Positions 26,339 through 36,106 of a stretch of 64,000 nucleotides of DNA are shown piece by piece. Origin of the DNA: Halobacillus karajensis (GTDB lineage Bacteria; Bacillota; Bacilli; Bacillales; Halobacillaceae); assembly GCF_900108515.1 (NCBI RefSeq), contig NZ_FNWW01000008.1, forward strand, positions 1-64,000, read 5' to 3'. The notes beneath the pieces are model-generated. The model was given only the letters and a program-made list of their open reading frames with translations. It did not search any database and was not told the origin of the DNA. Position 1 is the first letter of the stretch; each line of letters begins with the position of its first letter. The position numbers and the translations under genes are program-made.

Positions 26339-26554
26339 AGGGTTATAATATAAGATTCATCAAAATGAGGGTGTGGCGGGTAGTATTAATTATTGTATAA
26401 GCTGCGATTTTATGTAATTCCATCGTCGGTTCTATTATAAAAGCCTTCGGAAAAGAATTCGTGGTAAAATTCTATTTCGAATGTCTAAATATAAGCTTCT
26501 TACTTGAACCTTTCTTGGTTACCAGATTACAACCTCTATCCTGATAAAAACAGA

Positions 26555-26591
26555 AGCAGGGACTTCCTATAAGGAAGTTCCCTGCTTTTTT
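26555..26591. terminator. Bidirectional-type terminator
   Basis: AGCAGGGACTTCCT-ATA-AGGAAGTTCCCTGCT followed by TTTTT. A short A-rich stretch (ATAAAAACAG) precedes it. It lies between convergent genes and can serve the antiporter on the minus strand as well. Confidence 0.85.
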
Positions 26592-26636
26592 GAGCTGTTC
26601 CAATCTAACTCTTATACTCTATAACATTTTTTGGCT

Positions 26637-28133
26637 TCAACCTTTTTGTATACCAACATCCTTAGACCTTTTTTCCAATACTTTAGTGAGTTGTTCTTTA
26701 TATTTTGACTCAACAAGTATATAAAGGAAATCCCCAGCCTCTACTTCTGTTTCTCCATAGGGTGTAATAACTTGGTTGTTTCTGATAATTGCATTTACAT
26801 TTGAGTGATTAGGAAGAGATATCTCTCTCAATTTTTTTCCGACAACGGCAGATTCCTCGTTCGTTTGAAATTGAATCATCTCGGCGGCTACTTTTCCCAT
26901 TGATATCAATTCGATCGAGTGGTGAGGTAAGTCTTTCTTCGGGCCAACTAAGTTCAGTTTTTTAGCAAACCAAGAGATAGTTGATCCTTGTACTAATGCG
27001 GAAGTTAATACAATAAAAAATACTATATTAAAGAGGGATTGACTATTTTCTAAACCTTCGACTATTGGAAATGTGGCTAAAACAATAGGAACGGCACCTC
27101 GTAAGCCTGCCCAGGATATAAACAGCTTTTCTTTTAAGGAATAGTTCATTTTTATTAAAGAAAGAAATACGGCAATCGGCCGAGCCACAAGGATTAACAA
27201 CACAGATAGGATTAACCCTTCCAAAATGACCTGTGGAGAAAAGAGTTGCTCTGGGAATGCCAATAGCCCTAAAATGATAAACATAATAATTTGGGCCATC
27301 CAAGCGAATCCTTCGTTAAATTGGAAGATCGAGTAACGGTATGTTAATTCTCTGTTTCCAATTACTAACGCGGCTACGTAAACAGCTAAAAAGCCACTCC
27401 CACCGATAAATGCTGTAACTCCGTAAGTGACGAGCGCAAAAGCCACAGACAATATAGGATAAAGAGCGCTTGAACCTAATTTGATTCGGTTGATTGAAAA
27501 AGAAGCTAACCTTCCAAACAGGATGCCTAGAATTAATCCAAGCCCCATTTGTAAAAAGAATGTCGGAAATAACATCCAGAACGATTGATTTTCAATTGTT
27601 ATTAGTTCTATGAAGGAAAGCGTTAAGAAAACAGCCATGGGATCATTGGTACCAGATTCGGCTTCGAGAGTGGCTCCCATCTTTGCCTTTATATTTCTTT
27701 CTTTTAGTGTGGCAAACACGGCGGCTGCGTCCGTTGAACCTACAATAGCGCCAAGTAACATTCCTTCTAAAAGTGTCAGATTAAATAACAGGTAAGCAGA
27801 TAGTCCAATTAAGGAGGATGTAATCAAAACTCCTATGGTTGCTAGTGAGACAGATGGCAATACTACGGAACGGACAGTTGCCCATTTAGTATGAAGCCCA
27901 CCTTCGAATAAGATAAGCACTAAAGCAAAAACTCCGATTACTTGTGCTATACTCGCATTATCGAAGTACACGATGCCTAATCCATCACTTCCAACCAGCA
28001 TCCCTACAATGATAAAAAGTATGAGAGCAGGGACACCCCATCTGTTCGAAAACTTTGCTGCAAAAATACCACTGAAAAGTAAAAAAGCAGTGAGCAATAA
28101 AAATGCGTCTGTTCCAAAAGCATCAAAGAACAT
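26637..28133 (-). CDS. NhaP2-type cation/proton antiporter, copy 2
   Basis: 498 residues, over 90 percent identical by eye to the copy at 14409-15896, with the same STDAAAVFATL and ESGTNDPMAVF boxes and TrkA-C domain. Differences are conservative, mostly Val/Ile/Leu swaps and the last ten residues. DNA is more diverged than protein, at third positions, so both copies have been kept under selection since duplication or were acquired separately. Last gene of the second three-gene unit. Confidence 0.85.
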   Translation of the reverse strand: MFFDAFGTDAFLLLTAFLLFSGIFAAKFSNRWGVPALILFIIVGMLVGSDGLGIVYFDNASIAQVIGVFALVLILFEGGLHTKWATVRSVVLPSVSLATIGVLITSSLIGLSAYLLFNLTLLEGMLLGAIVGSTDAAAVFATLKERNIKAKMGATLEAESGTNDPMAVFLTLSFIELITIENQSFWMLFPTFFLQMGLGLILGILFGRLASFSINRIKLGSSALYPILSVAFALVTYGVTAFIGGSGFLAVYVAALVIGNRELTYRYSIFQFNEGFAWMAQIIMFIILGLLAFPEQLFSPQVILEGLILSVLLILVARPIAVFLSLIKMNYSLKEKLFISWAGLRGAVPIVLATFPIVEGLENSQSLFNIVFFIVLTSALVQGSTISWFAKKLNLVGPKKDLPHHSIELISMGKVAAEMIQFQTNEESAVVGKKLREISLPNHSNVNAIIRNNQVITPYGETEVEAGDFLYILVESKYKEQLTKVLEKRSKDVGIQKG

Positions 28134-28173
28134 CTATTATAATAACTCCTTCAAAAATTTATTTTTAGAGCAT

Positions 28174-28203
28174 AAGGTAGTACCCTTTAAAAGGTACTAC
28201 CTT
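28174..28203 (-). promoter_or_regulatory. Hairpin upstream of antiporter copy 2
   Basis: AAGGTAGTACC-CTTTAAAA-GGTACTACCTT, an 11-pair perfect stem between the 61-residue gene and the antiporter, at the same place as the unrelated-sequence hairpin of copy 1. Confidence 0.55.
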
Positions 28204-28206
28204 ATT

Positions 28207-28392
28207 TTATAAGCCAATGATTTGTTTCAGCTCTTCTACATTGAGCATAGTCCATGAAAAGTCAATCCAATAATTTGTCCAATCTACACCGGTATAAACT
28301 CCAGCAAAATAGATTCCACCGAAAAGAATGAGGTATATTGAAACGATTACTGAAATGTACTCTAACAATTCTCTATTGTTTTTCACTTTCAT
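28207..28392 (-). CDS. Small single-span membrane protein, copy 2
   Basis: 61 residues, homologous over its whole length to the product of 15972-16157: ELLEYISVIVSIYLILFGGI span, then YWIDFSWTMLNVEELKQIIG. The start has AAGGGGAATG upstream. Its stop is about 70 bases before the antiporter start, with the hairpin in between. Confidence 0.7.
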   Translation of the reverse strand: MKVKNNRELLEYISVIVSIYLILFGGIYFAGVYTGVDWTNYWIDFSWTMLNVEELKQIIGL

Positions 28393-28434
28393 TCCCCTTT
28401 GAATTTGGATTTTTTAAATCAAATCCATCGGGTG

Positions 28435-28767
28435 CTATGTAAAGTTAGATTGATATCTTACTGGCAACAAAAAGCCATTTACTTCCTTAAAGTCCTCGTA
28501 TAAAGCATCTGGATTAATAGTCCCTGTTTGTTTTTTGAAATGTACAGGATGACTAATTGGGAATAAAGGATCAGAAGGGTCAGAAGTAATAGGAAAGAGG
28601 GGGAGAGCTTTGTTTATAATGGCTTTATGTCCAGCATAGTATTGATTGGATGTGATTTTTTCATCTGATGTGTACGTGATCGAAAGACTATGTAACTTTT
28701 CGATAGGTACATTAACCAGTGTGAAAAGCAGTATAAAGTGGACCAGTAAAACTTTGATTAACTTAAT
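28435..28767 (-). CDS. Short membrane-anchored protein, copy 2, AUU start
   Basis: Read from ATT 28767, six bases after GGAGGGG (28774-28780), this gives 110 codons matching the copy at 16202-16534: KLIKVLLVHFILLFTLVNVP, YTSDEKITSNQ, AGHKAIINKALPLFP, GFLLPVRYQSNFT. No ATG, GTG or TTG lies in frame between the ribosome site and the conserved region; upstream in this frame is TAA. Hence AUU initiation is the simplest reading, or the gene is untranslated. First gene of the second antiporter unit. Standard gene callers would miss it. Confidence 0.6.
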   Translation of the reverse strand: MKLIKVLLVHFILLFTLVNVPIEKLHSLSITYTSDEKITSNQYYAGHKAIINKALPLFPITSDPSDPLFPISHPVHFKKQTGTINPDALYEDFKEVNGFLLPVRYQSNFT

Positions 28768-29217
28768 AGAAAACCCCTCCTTCCACCACCATTATAACAA
28801 TAAAATGGTAGTTTAAGATACGTTTGCTATTGAATGTTTCCTTTTAGATTACCTTTCAAATCCTGGGAGAATTCAGTTCCTATTAGAGAGGTATTAGATA
28901 GAATATTTTATGTTGAATAATGGCCGTCACAGAAAAGGACCAAAGGGTAAGATGACTTTTCAGCTCGTGACGTTGGTTTATAATGCATCAAAATTAGTTG
29001 TCGACCGCATAAACAGCAGGAAAAATCAGAAAGTGATTGCCTCGTAAATTAAAAAATGCATTTATCCAAATTCTGAAGGACTGAACTAAATGGATGAAAG
29101 TATCCTTTTCCTTCAATAACTTCAAATTGATTTTCAACTTCAATTTAAGGTGGCCATGTATATATCCCCTGTCCATGCCTGTATTGGTACAATGGTTGTA
29201 AAGTTAATCTTGCTTAT
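28768..29217. other. Gene-free region upstream of antiporter copy 2
   Basis: The promoter of the minus-strand antiporter unit must lie near 28790-28850. The rest has stop codons in all frames and no recognisable relic. Confidence 0.35.
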
Positions 29218-29718
29218 TCATTCTCCCCGTGAAAAAAGGTGCACATCCTCCCTTGCTGATGTCCCTAATGACAAACCATCAGATGTAAGACCTAATTTCC
29301 CCCTATGTTCGATAAAAGCTTCTGTAAATCTTCAAAAAAATCTGCATTGCTGAACACCATTCTCTCTAATATCCCTTGCTAAATTAATGATGGGCTCCAG
29401 TGTCTTATCTTCATTAATCAACTTGGAATATTCCTGCAGTGAAAGCGCCATGCTATTCTGAATATATGGCGTCCAGAGCAGGACTATTTCATTAGCTGTT
29501 AACATTTTTTTCGCATGTCGGTTTTCCTCCTTAATTATTTGTGGCTGTCTCATATCCTTATCTTTCGCCTCTTCTTTATACAGCAGCAGCCCAGGCAGAA
29601 GCATTAAATTCACTAAAAATATATAGATCAATACTTTGGTTAACCAATCGATTATGAAAATTATGGATATTAATATCAGGGTGACAATATGTAATGGAGA
29701 TATATAGACATATATCAT
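29218..29718 (-). pseudogene. CotF/DUF3231-like protein with two N-terminal spans, nonsense mutation
   Basis: ATG 29718 follows GGGAGG on the minus strand. The chain starts with two hydrophobic segments (LHIVTLILISIIFIID, VLIYIFLVNLMLLPGLLL), then a helical part LTANEIVLLWTPYIQNSMAL that resembles the start of DUF3231/CotF-like spore proteins. TGA at 29332-29334 interrupts; the same frame continues RFTEAFIEHRGKLGLTSDGL for 38 codons. It is divergent from the germination operon, which fits a spore-associated role. Confidence 0.5.
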
Positions 29719-29820
29719 ACGTGACCTCCCTGTATTTTTAGAGTTTCCAACAAGGTATAAATCATTTACAGGATGTGGATGATAATAATTAGAAGTCACA
29801 CGAGAAGTAAGGGGTTCATC

Positions 29821-31328
29821 ATGTGGAAATGGAAAAGGAAAGAAAAAAGCTCTACGGAACAAACACAGCAAAAATCGAATCAAAAAAAGTCCCTTACTGA
29901 ATTCATTCAATCCCTACAAAAATCAGAGGACTTCATACGCTATAGTCTTGGGGGAGAAGAGTGCACGGTCTATTATATAAAGACAATGAGTGATTCAAAA
30001 ATTCTGAATCGGAGTGTACTTCCAATCCTTAACGATGAGACCTTTCAAAGTTTAGAAGGTATTAAGCAACATATACCTGTAGAAAATATGACAGTGACGG
30101 AAGATATTACTCTTATTCAAGAGAAAGTGATGTTTGGTTATATTATGGTCCAGCTCCACCATTCTGCTCAAGAGGTTCTCCTTATTCCGGCCGTATCCCT
30201 TGAGTCGAGAAGTGTTAGTATCCCAGAAGTGGAATTCAGTGTGGTCGGACCTAAAGAGGCATTTGTCGAAAACATTAACACGAATATAAATCTCATTCGA
30301 AAACGAATGCCTTTGCCACAGCTTACTATTAAAGAACTCAAAATAGGAAAAGTAACGAAGTCTCGTGTTGCTGTGATCTTTCTGGATGGGGTGGTTGATC
30401 CAGAAAATGTCGAAACCGTAACTCAACGTTTGAAGGATATTGAGTACGATCAGATAATTGATAGCTCATTCATTACACAAATCATTGACGATAACTCTAA
30501 CTCTCCTTTTCCGCAATTTCTTGACACAGAGCGGCCGGACCGGGTGGTGTCGAACTTAATTGAGGGAAAAGTGGCAATTATGGTCGATGGCGCTCCTCAT
30601 GCGTTAACTTGCCCAACAACGGTTGTTGAGCTTTTCGGAGCCTCCGATGATTATTTTCTTCCATGGCATTTAGCGACTGTATTTCGTTTAATTCGATTAT
30701 TTGCGGTAATATTTTCTGTTTTGAGTACACCTCTTTATGTAGCTGTACTTACCTACCATCATGAGATGATTCCTGGTGAGTTGATGGCGACAATCGTTTC
30801 TAGCAGATCTGATATTCCATTTTCACCGATATTAGAAGTAATTGTATTAGAACTAACGATTGAGCTATTAAGAGAAGCAGGAGCAAGGCTCCCGACGAAA
30901 ATCGGGCAAACGATCGGTATCGTAGGTGGTATTGTCATCGGAACAGCTGCCGTCGATGCGGGTCTGACAAGTAATGTCTTACTGATTATCGTTGCCTTAA
31001 GTGCACTTGCCTCATTTACGACGCCTATTTATCAGATTGGTAACACCATTCGCTTGATCCGGTTCCCATTTATCATTGGTGCCCAGATGTGGGGATTGAT
31101 CGGTGTGTCCATGTGTATGGTTTTTTTATCGGCCATTTAGTCAAATTACAATCGATCGGTCGTCCATTTTTCGAACCGATCTATCCATTACGAATCCATG
31201 ATTTGAAAGACTCGTTCATACGGTTACCTTTCAGTAAGCAGACAGAACGGCCAACTTTATTGCGTACCAAAGATTCTCAAAGGATGGATGCATCCCGTGT
31301 GAATGCAAAGAGGGATATTGATGAATAG
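29821..31328 (+). pseudogene. Spore germination protein, GerA (A subunit) family, shifted at a T7 tract
   Basis: ATG 29821 (AAGGGG upstream) begins a GerAA/GerKA-type receptor A subunit of about 502 residues: hydrophilic N-terminal domain (1-230), then spans from about 280 with FLPWHLATVFRLIRLFAVI, IPFSPILEVIVLELTIELLREAG and LPTKIGQTIGIVGGIVIG. After MCMVF the 0 frame stops at 31138-31140, while IGHLVKLQSIGRPFFEP and IYPLRIHDLKDS, the conserved C-terminal tail, continue in the -1 frame to 31328. The switch point is TTTTTTTA (T-TTT-TTA in frame). It may be a one-base loss in an eight-T tract, a sequencing error, or recoding. The gene overlaps gerB by eight bases. Confidence 0.85.
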
Positions 31329-32436
31329 ATTAAACAGCACTCCTGGCTGGAATATTCCCATTAATTATTTAATAACCCCTATGTATGTACTCTTTTTGAT
31401 TCACAGTATGCAAATCGGGGTCGGAATTCTTGGGTTTGAAAAGTACCTGGTAGAAAAAGCAGGATACGATGCCTGGATTTCTTTATTGATTGCCGGAGGG
31501 TTCATGCATATTATTCTTTGGATGATCTACCGCTTCCTTCAAAATGGAGGTGGAGATATTGTCCAAATTCATAAGAATGTTTTTGGAAAGTATATCGGCT
31601 GGTTCTTAAGTCTTGTTTTTAGTTTGTATTTCCTCTTATTAACCTTTAACGTCATCATCACATTCACAGAGGTCATTAAAGTATGGGTGTTTCCTGATCT
31701 GCAAGTTTGGATATTCTTATTTTTCCTCCTTGCTCTTGTCTACTATCTTGTCTCAGGAGGAGTCCGGGTGATTACAGGGATTTGCCTGATCAGCGTTTTC
31801 ATTGGGCTCCCACTCTTTCTATTGAAATACTTCCCGGTTCAGGCAGGTCATTCGATGAATGTATCTCCGATGATCAGTCATAGTGTTACAGACATTTTAG
31901 CGGCAACAAAACAGAGTGTATTGAGTTTTCTTGGTTTTGAATTCCTGTTGATCTTTTATCCATTTATTAAAGAACCAGCTAAGTCCAAAAAATGGGCGCA
32001 TTTTGCAGTTTTTTATACGACGATGATTTATTTGATTAGTCTACTTGTTACATTTGTTTATTTTAATGAAAAACAACTGAAACAGGTGGTATGGGGGACA
32101 ATATCAACCTGGAAAATCGTTGAACTTCCTTTTATTGAACGATTTGAGTATATAGGGATTGCGATGTGGTTGTATGTCATCTTACCAAATATTTGCCTAG
32201 GTTTATGGGGAGCGACGAAGATTCCGAAACGCGTGTTTAATATAAAACAGAAATACGTATTAATTGTGTTCCTCCTTGTAATTTTCTTTCCTGCGGCGAT
32301 GATCGATGGCCGTTCAGTCATTAATATGGTAAATAATTTTTCCAGTCAGGCTGGCTTTTATGTTTTACTTTATATCCCTGTCCTGCTTGTACTCAAAACT
32401 ATCTCAGACAAAGTGAGGAAGAGACGTGAAGGCTAA
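31321..32436 (+). CDS. Spore germination permease, GerB (B subunit) family
   Basis: 371 residues from ATG 31321 overlapping the gerA end. About ten membrane spans of the APC-superfamily amino-acid permease fold: YLITPMYVLFLIHSMQIGVG (span 1), PFIERFEYIGIAMWLYVI, a signature of GerB proteins around residue 270, and a basic end (KVRKRREG). The B subunit forms the germinant-binding pocket of the Ger receptor in the spore inner membrane. It overlaps gerC by 11 bases. Confidence 0.85.
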   Translation: MNRLNSTPGWNIPINYLITPMYVLFLIHSMQIGVGILGFEKYLVEKAGYDAWISLLIAGGFMHIILWMIYRFLQNGGGDIVQIHKNVFGKYIGWFLSLVFSLYFLLLTFNVIITFTEVIKVWVFPDLQVWIFLFFLLALVYYLVSGGVRVITGICLISVFIGLPLFLLKYFPVQAGHSMNVSPMISHSVTDILAATKQSVLSFLGFEFLLIFYPFIKEPAKSKKWAHFAVFYTTMIYLISLLVTFVYFNEKQLKQVVWGTISTWKIVELPFIERFEYIGIAMWLYVILPNICLGLWGATKIPKRVFNIKQKYVLIVFLLVIFFPAAMIDGRSVINMVNNFSSQAGFYVLLYIPVLLVLKTISDKVRKRREG

Positions 32437-33508
32437 AAATTTTCTTGTATTACTAATTTCAATGTCCTTACTATCAGGGTGTATGCAGCATACAAGTGTA
32501 GAAGAGAATGCGATAATCCAAATGGCAGGGTATGACAAAGGGGAAAATAAGCGAATCCGAGGGACTATGTTGATTCCTCAATATGGAAGCAGCGAAAGTA
32601 AGTCCGCTACAAGCGAAGTTTATTTGACAGCTAATGGTGACGGAGTTAAGGAAGTGGAAAAGGAGATTCAAAAGCAATCTTCAAAACCGATTTCTATTGG
32701 GAAACTTTCTGTAACGCTTTATAGCAAGGAGCTGGCTGAAGGGGGAATATCCGATATTATTGACATTTTGAGTCGTGACCCACGAATGAGCCGAAACATG
32801 TATCTGGGAATTGTGGATGGAGAGGCGATAGATTTAATTGAAAGTCAGTATCCCCAGGAAGACACAACCTACAAACAATTGGAAGATTTAATTAAAAATA
32901 ATGCGCGTTTCAATTTTCCTATGACGAATCTCCACGATTTTCTCTACTCCTATTATGCTCAAGGGATGGATGCATTCCTCCCGCTTATTACAAAAAAAGA
33001 AGCAAATGTTGAACTTTCCGGACTAGCTTTTTTTAAGGGGGGGACCGTAGTAAGTACCATACCAGATTCCAATGTCTTTACGTATAAAATGCTTAATGAA
33101 AACTTTAAAAGAGGAATGCAGAATATCCCCTACAAAGACGGAACGATTATGTTGGATAATATTGGTTCATCTGTAGAATACGAATTGAAGAATGGGTTGG
33201 GTGAACCCAAATTCGATATCAGGGTCAATATTAAAGCAGAAGTCAATGAAATGGTCGGAGTGGACAGGGAAGCAAATCCTTCTTTGATGAAAGAGTTGGA
33301 AGAGGTATCTGTGGAATTTTTCGAAACCAATGCCAATGAGCTGATACAAATGTTCAAAGAGAAGGAAATCGATCCACTTGGGTTAGGGAACTTTGCGAAA
33401 ACAAGAAAAAGGGATTTTGATCTTACCAAATGGAAGGATAATTATTCTGACCTTAAAGTCAATGTGAAAGTAAATGTAGAGATTACGGAATACGGCATAT
33501 TCTCCTAA
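32426..33508 (+). CDS. Spore germination lipoprotein, Ger(x)C (C subunit) family
   Basis: 360 residues from GTG 32426. Lipobox LLSGC with lipid-anchored Cys19. Typical GerC segments: VEENAIIQMAGYDKG (the E-x-x-I-I-x-x-x-G-x-D start), KPISIGKLSVTLYS, SRDPRMSRNMYLGI, then a C-terminal domain ending KVNVEITEYGIFS. It completes the A-B-C receptor encoded by this operon. No terminator is evident directly after it. The germinant cannot be inferred. Confidence 0.85.
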   Translation: MKAKNFLVLLISMSLLSGCMQHTSVEENAIIQMAGYDKGENKRIRGTMLIPQYGSSESKSATSEVYLTANGDGVKEVEKEIQKQSSKPISIGKLSVTLYSKELAEGGISDIIDILSRDPRMSRNMYLGIVDGEAIDLIESQYPQEDTTYKQLEDLIKNNARFNFPMTNLHDFLYSYYAQGMDAFLPLITKKEANVELSGLAFFKGGTVVSTIPDSNVFTYKMLNENFKRGMQNIPYKDGTIMLDNIGSSVEYELKNGLGEPKFDIRVNIKAEVNEMVGVDREANPSLMKELEEVSVEFFETNANELIQMFKEKEIDPLGLGNFAKTRKRDFDLTKWKDNYSDLKVNVKVNVEITEYGIFS

Positions 33509-33599
33509 GAAACATGCCTGATAGAAAATACAAGCTACTTAACTTCTGATAGCGAACCAAGGTTGGATTGTGTTACTTGGCTAAATCCAATGGAGAGGA

Positions 33600-34010
33600 G
33601 ATTCTCCATTGGATAAGAGCAAAGTTCTTTAAGCAATTTTTTGAAGTATTGCATTACTAGGGTTTGTACAAATTCTAAATGGGAAGATAATAAATGGTTT
33701 CATGTTTATTGTTCTGGAAATTTTTATTAACGTTAAATCTAATTTTAATGAAGTTATTTAAGTTTACCCATGCGCGTATATGTTTGCAATGTGGGATGCA
33801 TATAAAGATGCTGTTGGTGGAAAGGAACCATTTGCATTCTTTTTATTTGTTTTTCCAGCTTTTACAATTACAGACTGATATAGTTAAAGATAACACCAAA
33901 TTTTTTAGAATTTTTCAGATAATATATCCAAAATGTTTAATTTTTTATACAAAGGGTACAAATAAAGAGACACAGGATTGGGTTGGGGCTTTCATGCCCT
34001 TTTTCTTATG
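33600..34010 (+). pseudogene. Decayed second copy of the gene at 60511-60998
   Basis: Segments reading GFVQILNGKI, GFMFIVLEIFINVKSNFNEV and MFAMWDAYKDAVGGKEPF match, in order, the membrane protein encoded at 60511-60998. About 75 bases after NEV are deleted and stops interrupt the frame. Similarity goes on in the non-coding DNA after it: ACAAATAAAGA(GA)CACAGGATTGG and the terminator GGGGC-TTTCAT-GCCC (33986-34005) correspond to 61114-61161. So a gene plus its downstream region was duplicated and this copy decayed. Confidence 0.7.
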
Positions 34011-34857
34011 TTTAAGACCGTTATCCCAGTTTCATTATCAACACTTCCTTCATCCTGAATGACAAGGATGTCTTATTTGTGAAGTTCATTTAATGCCATG
34101 TTTGGGGGGCGATGCCTCTGACTGGATATTCTTCAATAATACTGATATAAGTGAGCGAGTACATTTTCACTTTCACCATTGAAGTTGATGCTCAATAATA
34201 TTCTGTTGCACTATATGGAAATTCCTCGACCTTAACCTCGGCGGGGATCTTTTATGTATTTATTAAATCTAAGATCATCAATATTGTAAAAATTCCACAG
34301 GTGGTACATAGAAACATTCGTGTTGTGGAAGTCTGCAAAAACCATGTCCTTAGGTGAGTCACAATTGAAATGTTTGTTGGTGCCCACTTGAGATTAAGAA
34401 AAGCTTTAATATTCACCAGCGTAACTCTTCATGTTCAATAGCCTCGGGATCCCAGAAACAATTTTAGCTCATTATGAAGAAAGGCATATTATATTGGGGT
34501 CACTTTCCTTAGTGCTTCTTTCATCCATCACATTAACCTCCATATCACAATTCAGTTCTTTAATTCCCTCCACAAAGCTTCCTCTGAAGACTCGCGGTCT
34601 TTAAGTTTCCAATCTGGAAATTCCCGGTTAAGCCCAAGTGACATTGTTGGAGTACTTAAAGCACATAGAATATGTTTGTCCCTTTCAATAACTTCCCAAC
34701 TGCCCCTATACTTTAATAATTGGATTTAATGCATTCCCTACTTTGGTAATAAGAATGAAGTATTCTTATATATAATTAATGAGTGAATGGATATGTTTTT
34801 AAAGATGGACAGTTTAATGGAAGAAACTCGAGAAAATAGAAGTGGAAACGGGGTGGT
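34011..34857. other. Decayed intergenic DNA
   Basis: No intact gene. Up to about 34075 it still aligns with the region after 61161. On the minus strand about 34475-34640, frames reading GLNREFPDWKLKDRESSEEA and, shifted, KELNCDMEVNVMDERSTKE look like the 3' end of a lost gene of unknown family. The last 60 bases (MDSLMEETRENRSGNG-like frame into WGAENGAEFH) may be the 3' end of an integrase-like gene feeding into the repeat. Confidence 0.35.
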
Positions 34858-35473
34858 TGGGGCAGAAAATGGGGCAGAATTTCATTATTATTGCCCCATT
34901 TATAACTTAAGATATCCATTTTAATCATAAAGAACGTTGACTTAATAGTGTTCTGTCATAGTCCATCTTATGCATTCCTACCTACTCCAACAGCCTTCTA
35001 AGCTGTTGGTCTTTTTGTTGACGGCATTCTAAACCAATTCGTCAAGGAGAATGTGACTTTTAAAAAGTCACAAGAAAAGTAACGGGGGACAATAATCACT
35101 CGATGTGTATGGTGGAGTGATTGTGGTTTTGCTTCATTAATAAATTCTAAGTGGAGGATACTTGTGAGGTTTTAGAACCTCACAGAAAACCTCACGAATC
35201 GGAAAAGTTCTCTGAAATTACACGAACACATGTTCTGTTTTGCCTGTGTGATTAACACGAATTTAAGGTGAATCACGGAGATGAAAAGTGGGGGAAAACT
35301 CTTTCAAGTATGGGCGGCATGATGTAATAACGCCCGAAATCCTATTATGAAGGGATTTATACCCTTATGTAATCTTTGATTGACATACTTCTTGTCATTC
35401 TAAATAGACAAAACATCATATATTCTAGTTACCCTCTCATGAGTTCGCTGAACTTTTGAGAGGCTTTTTCTTA
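34858..35473 (+). repeat. Dispersed structured repeat, copy B
   Basis: Parts in order: GGGGCAGA...TGCCCCAT hairpin (34871-34901), terminator-like CCAACAGC-CTTCTAA-GCTGTTGG-TCTTTTT (34987-35016), hairpins GTGACTTT/AAAGTCAC, AATCACTC/GAGTGATT and GTGAGGTT/AACCTCAC, a LexA-type box (35223-35236), the core GGGCGGCATGATGT (35312-35325) closing as GGGCG...CGCCC, then a terminator CCCTCTCATGAGTTC...TTTTGAGAGG-CTTTTT (35437-35473). From 34987 to 35326 it is nearly identical to 62875-63205. Confidence 0.8.
35223..35236. promoter_or_regulatory. LexA/DinR box in repeat copy B
   Basis: CGAACACATGTTCT matches the Gram-positive LexA consensus CGAACRNRYGTTYG at all but the last base. The corresponding site of copy C is CGAACATATGTTCC. 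Confidence 0.65.
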
Positions 35474-35851
35474 CATGGTTTCAGTAATTTGCGAATAAAT
35501 CGTGGCATGATTTAAGATTGGTTGATTTATATCCAATTCCTGATTAAGAGGGAAGTTGCAAGGGAGAGATTTAAAAAACACTTATCATATTAAATATAAT
35601 TAAATACGAGCTGTGAATTTGTGAAGGATTATTATATATCAAGCACATAACTATTTCTAATGTATTGAAGTGATAATATTACTTAGTATCTATTTTCATA
35701 AGTGAAAATTTGTCCTCAAATTTCTCCACCAGTATTTTGCTAAGTATGAACATTACATACGTAAGTTCCTTTTTCCAGAAGTCCTAGCAAGTCATTGATA
35801 TCATTTACTCCTACATTCTTTTCTTCGATTTCCTTACTTGTAATAATACCA

Positions 35852-36001
35852 GTAACCGATGCCTACTGTGGGATTGGTATTTTTGCCAATGAGAAAGCTA
35901 GAAAGGTGGTCCACGTAGAGGCAAATAAATATGCGGTTCGAGATGCTATCCCGAATACAAAGCGTAATGGTGTGAAAAATTTAGCTAAAATTGTAGATTG
36001 A
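35852..36001 (+). pseudogene. RlmD/TrmA-type RNA methyltransferase fragment
   Basis: The frame VTDAYCGIGIFANEKARKVV, followed by HVEANKYAVRDAIPNTKRNGVKN in the same frame, is the SAM-binding motif I region of the RlmD/TrmA family of rRNA/tRNA uracil-5-methyltransferases (DAYCG-x-G). Only about 50 of about 450 residues remain, with no upstream TRAM domain or downstream catalytic Cys. Relic. Confidence 0.65.
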
Positions 36002-36106
36002 CGTCGAACAGTGCTTATAATCATTCATTAGTTGCAGGGAACGTATGGTAGAGTATCATCATTTTTTTACAGACATATCGTCTTGTGAAGGAAACGATTG
36101 TCGTTT

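Noticed and set aside
29740-29820. Sigma-G promoter for the ger operon
   Set aside because: TGTATT and GTATAA-like boxes exist but do not match the sigma-G consensus well enough to report.
33694-34062. 122-residue ORF on the plus strand
   Set aside because: It is an accidental frame through the decayed copy of the gene at 60511; the true frame gives the homologous peptides.
34475-34640. Minus-strand coding remnant
   Set aside because: Two frames look protein-like but match no family I can name and are broken; mentioned only within the intergenic entry.
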